DNA from: NIOZ-UU13 sp964444135
GTDB lineage: Bacteria > Planctomycetota > Phycisphaerae > Sedimentisphaerales > Anaerobacaceae
Length of the DNA stretch: 64,000 bases
Reading direction: 5' to 3'
NCBI GenBank assembly: GCA_964444135.1
Contig: CAYUFX010000007.1
Coordinates: forward strand, 26,759 to 90,758
Part shown: positions 58,909 to 64,000 of the stretch, piece after piece
How the letters are laid out: the number at the start of each line of letters is the position of its first letter
How positions within the stretch are numbered: position 1 is the stretch's first letter
Program-made: the position numbers and the translations under genes
The notes under the pieces: generated by a model
Database searches by the model: none
The model's input: the letters and a program-made list of their open reading frames with translations, nothing else
What the model was told of the DNA's origin: nothing

Positions 58909-60456
58909 ATGGGTATGAAAAAATCTAAGGTGTTGATACTCGCGTGCGTGCTGGTGCTGGCAAGCGGGAGTTTGCTTGAAGGCGAGGTGGGGGAAAACAC
59001 AAAAATATATACTGTGTTTGTTAACCAGGGTTGTAGTTGTCCTGCTGGAGGAACGCCAGAAGGTCTTACAACGAATGAGGAAGTTCTGCATAGACTTCAA
59101 GACAAATGTAGTGGAGTAGATTTCATCGCGAGAGACATAACAAAACGCGATGTAAGCATTGGAGCAGTTCTTAATGAATTAGAGGCTTCAAAAGAAGGTT
59201 TGGACGGAGTGCTTATCCTTGGCGCTTTAGGGAATAGAGAATATAGATTAGCATTCACCGGATTACCTACAATATGTGTATATAATCTTTTTGAGTGGAT
59301 GAATTTCCCCTATAAACTTTACGACACGGGAAAAGAAAATAGTATAAAAGTAGGGGGGCCTGAATACAAAGCCGGAAGAATCATAACTGCCCAGTTGGAC
59401 AGAAGAAATGTCTGCGCCCCATCTATTTCCTCAGCTATGTTTGAGGACTTAGTAAACAAAATCAAAATAATTCAAGCTATAAAGAAGTTGAAAGAATCCA
59501 GGATATTGGTTGTAACACCTACTCGGTTTCTTGGTCAGGTAGATTACCAGGGGGATGCAAAAAAACATTTCCCGGAAGATTATAATGAGCGCTATACTCA
59601 TGCACTGAAAGAGTCGCTTGGCGTAGAGCTTGTAAGAATAAAGCCTAAGGAATTCTACGAAGCTGTTAATAAAGTTGATGAAGAACAGGCGGAAGAGATT
59701 GCAAAAAAGTGGATTGATGAAGCTCAAGGCTTGAAAGATACTACAGAATCAGAGGTAATAAAAACTGCTAAGTCGTATCTGGCTTTTGAAGCATTACGAA
59801 AAAAGTATAATTGCAATGCAGTATCAACTCATATGAGGTCACTCACTGGAAGTGGAAAGGTAGAGGATATGTTCTGGCCGGGTTTAGGGCTTATGGAGTT
59901 TCAAAAACGAGGCATACAGGCTATCTGTCAAGAGTACGAAAATATAATGCTTGCTCATCTGCTGGGGTATTATCTTACTGGTAGGCCGAGTATGCTCGGC
60001 GACCTCATGATAGATACTTTTAACGATATAACTCTCCTTACACATTGTGGGGCTCCGATTAATCCTTATGGAGACGATAGAAGAATTCCTTATATTATAT
60101 GGAGTCATGCACAGAGTCCTGTAAGAGGCACTCTAAAGCCGGGTTCAGGTACGGGTGCGCAAGTAAACTACCCTGCAGGTGAACCTGTTACAATATGGAA
60201 AGTCTATATACTTCACAAAAAAATAGGGCTTCATACCGGTAAAACTGCTGATGGTCATTCTCTCTATAAGGATTTTGATAGTATAATGTGCAGAACCAAG
60301 TTAGTTGTGAAAGTTGATGACGCAAAGAAGATACAGAAACACTTTTCTCCTGATGAATATGGAATTCACAGGGCGGGAACTTTGGGTGATCTTAGAGAAA
60401 CAATCAAAGATTTGGCCACTCTAATTGGATACGAAGTTATCGAAGAGGATAGGTAG
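58909..60456 (+). CDS. Exported L-fucose/arabinose isomerase-fold protein, paralogue 3
   Basis: 515 aa. The signal 'VLILACVLVLASGSLLEGE' and first codons (MGMKKS) resemble paralogue 1, whereas the body is closest to paralogue 2 ('ISSAMFEDLVNKIKIIQAIKKLKESRILVVT', 'VSTHMRSLTGSGKVEDMFWPGLG', 'GRPSMLGDLMIDTFNDITLLTHCGAPINPYGDDRRIPYIIWSHA', 'SLYKDFDSIMCRTKLVVKVDD'), so leader and body have different closest relatives. It starts 26 nt after paralogue 2 with its own AAGGAG site and ends the tandem set. A 19-bp hairpin follows. Function is unknown beyond the isomerase-like fold. Confidence 0.6.
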   Translation: MGMKKSKVLILACVLVLASGSLLEGEVGENTKIYTVFVNQGCSCPAGGTPEGLTTNEEVLHRLQDKCSGVDFIARDITKRDVSIGAVLNELEASKEGLDGVLILGALGNREYRLAFTGLPTICVYNLFEWMNFPYKLYDTGKENSIKVGGPEYKAGRIITAQLDRRNVCAPSISSAMFEDLVNKIKIIQAIKKLKESRILVVTPTRFLGQVDYQGDAKKHFPEDYNERYTHALKESLGVELVRIKPKEFYEAVNKVDEEQAEEIAKKWIDEAQGLKDTTESEVIKTAKSYLAFEALRKKYNCNAVSTHMRSLTGSGKVEDMFWPGLGLMEFQKRGIQAICQEYENIMLAHLLGYYLTGRPSMLGDLMIDTFNDITLLTHCGAPINPYGDDRRIPYIIWSHAQSPVRGTLKPGSGTGAQVNYPAGEPVTIWKVYILHKKIGLHTGKTADGHSLYKDFDSIMCRTKLVVKVDDAKKIQKHFSPDEYGIHRAGTLGDLRETIKDLATLIGYEVIEEDR

Positions 60457-60572
60457 TCTGGCTTATTATAAGAATAAGAGTTTTGATGAAATGTTAGAGG
60501 TGTGTAGTTTGCATTTGCTGCGTGGGCAAATGTGTTTTTATGAATGATTAACCGAAAAGTTTACTGTTGTGT

Positions 60573-60614
60573 CCCGTACCAATTAGGCTTTGGCTAAAGC
60601 CTAATTGGTGCGGG
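60573..60614. promoter_or_regulatory. Long perfect hairpin upstream of rpsA
   Basis: CCCGTACCAATTAGGCTTT at 60573-60591 pairs with AAAGCCTAATTGGTGCGGG at 60596-60614: 19 bp with one G-U-type mismatch and a 4-nt loop. No T-run follows, so it is not a simple terminator. It ends 77 nt before the rpsA start and may act in the rpsA leader or be a repeat. Confidence 0.7.
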
Positions 60615-60691
60615 ATTGCACAGGGGCTTATTGGCGTAAATGTGGGGCGCCGATAAGTCAAAAGCAAGACTCCGCAGAGGGATTGGGATTT

Positions 60692-62710
60692 ATGGTAGAT
60701 AGAAATATAGTTAACAAATTGGGGTTATCGGAGGAGAAGCTTGACCAGCAGGTCAGCGAAATGTTTGGTGAGCAGGAAAATGAATTTTTGGAAGAGGCTT
60801 TACAGACCAAGGTCGATTCTCGTCTGCCGGGCACTATTCTTAAAGGGACTATCGTATCGCAAATAGGCAATGATGTTATCGTCGAGGTAGGTCTGAAAAG
60901 CGAAGGGATTGTCGATGCGAGTGAATTTGAGGAGCCCGACCAGATAGTACCGGGCAATGAGATCGAAGTGCTTCTTGAAGATACTGATTCTGAAAGCGGG
61001 CTTGTTTTGTTGAGCAAGCGCAAAGCCGACATAATCAGAGGCTGGGAAACTATTCTCAGTGCGAAAAAAGAGGGTGATGTTGTTAAAGGCAGGGTCATAA
61101 GGCGCATTAAGGGCGGTTTGCTTGTTGATATTGGAGTGCCTGTGTTTTTACCTGCCTCACAGGTTGACATAAGGAAGCCGGGCGATATCAGCAGGTTCAT
61201 CGGCAAAGAAGTGGATTGTAAGATTCTCAAAATCGATGTTGAAGGTCGAAACATTGTCATATCGAGGCGAAAGCTTATAGAAGAAGAACGCCGCAGCAGT
61301 AAGGACAAGATTCTGACCGATATCGAGGTTGGTCAATTGCGAAAAGGTGTTGTGAAAAACATCGCTGACTTCGGTGTGTTCGTGGATTTGGGAGGTCTGG
61401 ATGGTTTGTTGCATATTTCTGATTTGAGCTGGGGCAGAATATCACATCCCTCAGAAGTTGTTCAGCTTGACCAGGAAATAGAGTGCATTGTTGTTGGTGT
61501 GGATAAAGAGCACGAGAAGATTTCGTTGGGTCTGAAGCAGAAAACGTCCAGCCCCTGGGATGATGTTGAACAGCGTTATCCGCTCGGAGCCAGGGTCAAG
61601 GGTAAGGTTGTCAATGTGATGAATTATGGCGTGTTTGTTCGGCTTGAAGATGGAATTGAGGGGCTCGTGCATATCAGTGAAATGAGCTGGACAAGGCGGC
61701 TTGCACATCCGGGCGAGATAGTTAACCTCGGGGACGAAATAGAGGTGGTTGTCCTGAATGTTAACAGGGAAAAGCAGGAAATCTCGCTCGGAATCAAGCA
61801 GACCCAGACAAATCCATGGGCGATAGCTTCCCAGAAGTACCCTGCAGGAACGATTGTTACAGCCAAGGTGCGTAGTTTGACCAATTTCGGTGCCTTTGTC
61901 GAGATAGAGCCGGGCGTTGATGGTATGATTCACATTTCGGATTTAAGTTGGACCAGGAAACACAGCCATCCCGGTGAGGCCCTGCAAAAGGGACAGGAAA
62001 TAAAATGCGTTGTCCTGGAAGTCAACGAAGAAAAGCGGCGGGTATCGCTGGGCATCAAACAGATCACTGAAGACCCCTGGATACGGGCTATACCGGAAAA
62101 ATATATTCCGGGACATATTATTAAAGGCAAGGTGGCAAAGCTTACTAATTTTGGCGCGTTTGTCGAGCTTGAACCGGATTTGGAGGGACTATTGCACATA
62201 TCTGAGCTTGCCGACCACAAAATTGATAAGCCTCAGGATATTGTTAAGGTCGGAGATGAAGTGGAAGTTAAGATTCTGAAGGTTGATACCGACGCCCGTA
62301 AAATCGGCTTGAGTTTGCGAAGGGTTCAGTGGGCTGCTGAAGAACAAGCAGCCGAGTCTGCCAAGCAGCGGGTACCGGCAGGGCCTGAGCGGGTTCTTTC
62401 TGATGCTGATGTGGACCGGCTTGCAAAACCGAAGGAGAAAACCGACCAGGGCAAAGACACTGATGCTGAGCCGAGCGAGGCGGAAAAGAAGGAAGGTGAA
62501 GCAGCCAAGGCCGAAGCCGGAGAGGCAAAAGTGGAAAGTAAATCCATTTTGAGAGTTTTCAAACGCAAAAAGGATGTGCGTTCAGAAGAACCCAAAAGCC
62601 CGGCAACCCAGGAGCCTGAACAAGCCCAGCTCGACCCTCAGGAAAGCACAGATGCCCAGGGCCAGGCCGACGATGATAGTAGTCCCAAGGAGAAAACCGA
62701 GGAAAAGTAA
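60692..62710 (+). CDS. rpsA: Ribosomal protein S1, six S1 domains
   Basis: Binds mRNA at the 30S platform to aid initiation. 672 aa from ATG at 60692; longer frames start in non-coding repeat sequence. S1 domains lie at about 46-112, 127-195, 213-283, 298-370, 385-457 and 472-546. The last four carry the RNA-binding pattern 'FG(V/A)FV...(G/D)G(L/M)(L/V/I)HIS(D/E)(L/M)SW'. Residues 547-672 form an acidic, Ala/Glu/Lys-rich, probably disordered tail. The hairpin at 60573 lies in its leader. The region upstream carries no other gene. Firm as rpsA; paralogues with fewer domains cannot be excluded elsewhere. Confidence 0.93.
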   Translation: MVDRNIVNKLGLSEEKLDQQVSEMFGEQENEFLEEALQTKVDSRLPGTILKGTIVSQIGNDVIVEVGLKSEGIVDASEFEEPDQIVPGNEIEVLLEDTDSESGLVLLSKRKADIIRGWETILSAKKEGDVVKGRVIRRIKGGLLVDIGVPVFLPASQVDIRKPGDISRFIGKEVDCKILKIDVEGRNIVISRRKLIEEERRSSKDKILTDIEVGQLRKGVVKNIADFGVFVDLGGLDGLLHISDLSWGRISHPSEVVQLDQEIECIVVGVDKEHEKISLGLKQKTSSPWDDVEQRYPLGARVKGKVVNVMNYGVFVRLEDGIEGLVHISEMSWTRRLAHPGEIVNLGDEIEVVVLNVNREKQEISLGIKQTQTNPWAIASQKYPAGTIVTAKVRSLTNFGAFVEIEPGVDGMIHISDLSWTRKHSHPGEALQKGQEIKCVVLEVNEEKRRVSLGIKQITEDPWIRAIPEKYIPGHIIKGKVAKLTNFGAFVELEPDLEGLLHISELADHKIDKPQDIVKVGDEVEVKILKVDTDARKIGLSLRRVQWAAEEQAAESAKQRVPAGPERVLSDADVDRLAKPKEKTDQGKDTDAEPSEAEKKEGEAAKAEAGEAKVESKSILRVFKRKKDVRSEEPKSPATQEPEQAQLDPQESTDAQGQADDDSSPKEKTEEK

Positions 62711-62754
62711 GCGATTAGAAATAGAAAATCTAAAGTTAAATGGTTAATTAGTTC

Positions 62755-63009
62755 CTGTTGCGGAAACAGTATTTGTCATTCCCGCGAAAGCGGGAATCCA
62801 GCTTTTTCGCTCTGTACCCCTGCTTTTGGGTCTGTTGAAAAAGTCGAGATTACTTCGTCATTACATTCCTCGCAATGCTGCAAAGTGCGTTTTCAAGTCA
62901 TTGCGAGCGATTCGAAGAATCGCGCAGCAATCTCAAAACGTTCCTTTTGAACTTTGGCAACAGACCCTTTCGCTGGGGTGACATCGTCGATTTTCGTTTT
63001 GCGCAACAG
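62755..63009. repeat. Interspersed repeat with CTGTTG/CAACAG ends (interrupted copy)
   Basis: Left part CTGTTGCGG...CCCCTGCTTT (62755-62827) and right part TTTCGCTGGGGTGACATCGT ... GCAACAG (to 63009) match the copy at 52311-52420. The join is split by a 140-bp insert at 62828-62967. Confidence 0.85.
62828..62967. mobile_element. MITE-like element nested in the CTGTTG repeat
   Basis: 140 bp with perfect 10-bp terminal inverted repeats GGGTCTGTTG (62828-62837) and CAACAGACCC (62958-62967). TTT flanks both ends (62825-62827 and 62968-62970), a likely 3-bp target duplication. Inside is an imperfect palindrome around CATTGCGAGCG...CGCGCAGCAATC. No open frame; it depends on a foreign transposase if mobile. 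Confidence 0.8.
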
Positions 63010-63281
63010 ATACTGATTGGTGAGTTGTTAATTGGTGTGTTGAATACTCAACACTCACTACTCACCACTCACTAATCAATACTCAACGATTGTCGGTGTT
63101 CGATTGGTGGTTATCGAAGGTGTTGTTCTGGGATAAAAAGGCTGTAGTAAGGGCAAAAAACATTGCTGAATCCGGGATTTTAAGTTTTTTCGCAAAGTGT
63201 TTGTAAGGCTCTGTAAATACAAAAGTTATGCGTTTTTGAATAAATTTAACTGAAATTTTATCACATTTTATGACATTTTTC

Positions 63282-63311
63282 TTGACGAGAATATAGCTGA
63301 TTTGGTACAAA
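63282..63311 (+). promoter_or_regulatory. Candidate promoter of the secreted-protein leader
   Basis: TTGACG at 63282-63287 and TACAAA at 63306-63311 with 18-bp spacing, in an AT-rich stretch. Visual prediction. It would give a leader of about 390 nt before the ATG at 63714. Confidence 0.35.
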
Positions 63312-63372
63312 TAATGTATGTAAAGCCGGAGAGTTTTAACGGAGTTTGACTTTCTGGCATAAAATATCTGCA

Positions 63373-63590
63373 GTTCCTGGGCAAACACCTAAGTGTTTTA
63401 GGTGAGGAACAGAGTTGGAGTGAGGATGATATCTCGGAGGTAGAGTTTCTAAACTTACAGCTCAAAGACGGCTTGCGCAAGGAGGTGGCCGTAAAGCCAT
63501 GTCCTACAATAAAATTATTTTAAGCAAGCGCAGGGTTTGGTGAAGATTCTTTGTTGCTTGTGTAGAGGTTGTTTCAGACAAGCACAGCCA
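63373..63590 (+). ncRNA. Candidate structured 5' leader
   Basis: Ordered hairpins: outer GTTCCT (63373-63378)/AGGAAC (63405-63410) with inner CACCTA/TAGGTG; GGAGGTGGC-CGTAAA-GCCATGTCC (63481-63504); TGCTTGT...ACAAGCA (about 63554-63586). They precede a secreted-protein gene by 120-340 nt. I cannot match them to a named riboswitch class; function is speculation. Confidence 0.4.
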
Positions 63591-63713
63591 GGTGGTTAGT
63601 GTCTGTCTTTTTGCTTGTCGATAACAACAACAAACAAATAATGTTTTGGCTCGTTGCCAAAGCAAAATCTTTAGTCTTCTTACACAAAGAAGATTTATTA
63701 AAGGAGAAGTATT

Positions 63714-64000
63714 ATGTGTAAACGATTATTTCTTTTAACCTCTTTTCTTGCGGTGCTGGCTCTGGTCGGCAGTGCTTCGGCTGCGCTGCCGGAAGGATGG
63801 CAGAGCCAGGATATAGGCACCACCGGCGGTAGCGCCGATGAGAGTGGCGGCATGTGGGTCATTAGCGCCGACGGAGCCGACGTTTGGGGTAGCGCGGATG
63901 AATTCCACTACGCGTACACGATGCTGTCCGGAGACGGTACGATAGTCGCACACGTTGTCGATAATGGCACCGGCTCAAACAACTGGGCCAAGGGTGGCGT
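63714..64000 (+). CDS. Secreted beta-sandwich (DUF1349/LamG-like) protein, N-terminal part
   Basis: Partial, running off the right edge; 95 residues are visible. Signal peptide at 1-24 ('LFLLTSFLAVLALVGSASA'), then 'GWQSQDIGTTGGSADESGG', 'DVWGSADEFHYAYTMLSGDG' and 'WAKGGV', the recurrent beta-sandwich unit of large secreted planctomycete proteins (similar to DUF1349/LamG-type sugar-binding modules, in which 'WAK(A/G)G(V)M(I)R' is typical). The complete protein is probably large and may end in a sorting or dockerin-like signal not seen here. AAAGGAGAAG precedes the ATG. Expression may be set by the structured leader. Confidence 0.75.
   Translation, partial: MCKRLFLLTSFLAVLALVGSASAALPEGWQSQDIGTTGGSADESGGMWVISADGADVWGSADEFHYAYTMLSGDGTIVAHVVDNGTGSNNWAKGG

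Larger units (their letters stand above)
62711..63713. repeat. 1-kb repeat-rich spacer
   Basis: No gene is seen between rpsA and the secreted-protein start. It holds the split repeat 62755-63009 with its nested element, a run of ACTCACTACTCACCACTCAC units (63020-63085), an AT-rich stretch (63100-63310) with a candidate promoter, and a hairpin-rich leader from about 63370. Confidence 0.8.

Noticed and set aside
60605..60691. 29-residue N-terminal extension of S1 from TTG 60605
   Set aside because: This stretch lies in the hairpin and spacer sequence and does not resemble S1; ATG 60692 gives the normal start.
63373..63504. Cyclic-di-GMP-I riboswitch, suggested by GGGCAAAC and GTAAAGCC in the leader
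   Set aside because: The two core segments lack the right spacing and the conserved P1b/P2 tetraloop-receptor sequences; only short similarities remain.

Overview
The window looks like a chromosomal piece of a Planctomycetota genome, most likely an uncultured anaerobic or fermentative member of the Phycisphaerae (Sedimentisphaerales-like). This is inferred from gene content. It carries many exported enzymes for complex glycans: ThuA, DUF1080, GH116, GH97, sialidase-like, PHP and Gfo/Idh proteins with lipoprotein or Tat signals. It also has a six-S1-domain rpsA with an acidic tail, a Pta-AckA acetate route and a PPi-type phosphofructokinase. Spacers are crowded with short repeats. No phage, plasmid or CRISPR locus is visible. 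No 16S gene is present, so the placement is tentative.

Layout. 1-1132: 3' end of a GT-C membrane glycosyltransferase cut by the window edge. 1.4-5.7 kb (minus): queD-like, folE, pepA and prfB, the last with a programmed +1 frameshift. 6.1-17.4 kb (plus): exported sugar-processing block of ThuA lipoprotein, DTE-type epimerase, DUF1080-ThuA fusion, transglutaminase lipoprotein, GH116 lipoprotein and PHP protein. 17.4-20.3 kb (minus): GH97 and a CPBP protease. 20.7-24.1 kb (plus): murA, an AsmA-like protein and a secreted TIM-barrel protein. 24.3-33.9 kb (minus): TPR relic, erythromycin-esterase-like protein, Tat TIM-barrel protein, flavin reductase, a CBS pseudogene beside an intact CBS gene, Gfo/Idh oxidoreductase and a sialidase-like protein. 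34.2-43.8 kb (minus): tRNA-Tyr, then a uronate and central-carbon block (uxaC, aminotransferase, gnd, LarA-like, HAD, D-mannonate oxidoreductase-like SDR, pfp). 44.2-51.2 kb (plus): TIM-barrel isomerase, tRNA-Thr, lipoprotein, larE, EEP nuclease, pta and ackA. 51.3-54.2 kb (minus): ROK glucokinase, galE and a lipoprotein. 54.4-62.7 kb (plus): ispH, three tandem exported fucose-isomerase-like paralogues with a group II intron relic between the first two, and rpsA. 62.7-64 kb: repeat-rich spacer, possible structured leader, and the start of a large secreted protein.

How the genes fit together. Exported hydrolases (GH116, GH97, DUF1080/ThuA, sialidase-like) would release sugars and oxidised sugars. 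Epimerases, GalE, UxaC, the SDR, Gnd, glucokinase and PPi-PFK would pass them into glycolysis and the uronate/pentose routes. Pta-AckA would gain ATP as acetate. LarE, with a LarA-family protein in the uronate block, points to nickel-pincer chemistry on 2-hydroxy acids.

The most unusual signal is a set of short GC-rich palindromes that sit in frame inside coding genes (pepA, the DUF1080-ThuA fusion, GH116, galE, probably two more). One further element lies inside a signal peptide between 5-bp direct repeats. They resemble in principle the Rickettsia palindromic elements. The pepA and GH116 copies share the same DNA core but are read in different frames, which argues for inserted DNA rather than a conserved protein motif. 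Other findings are a MITE-like element nested inside another repeat, a 7-bp tandem repeat inside the CPBP protease gene, and repeats that supply the stop codons of three genes.
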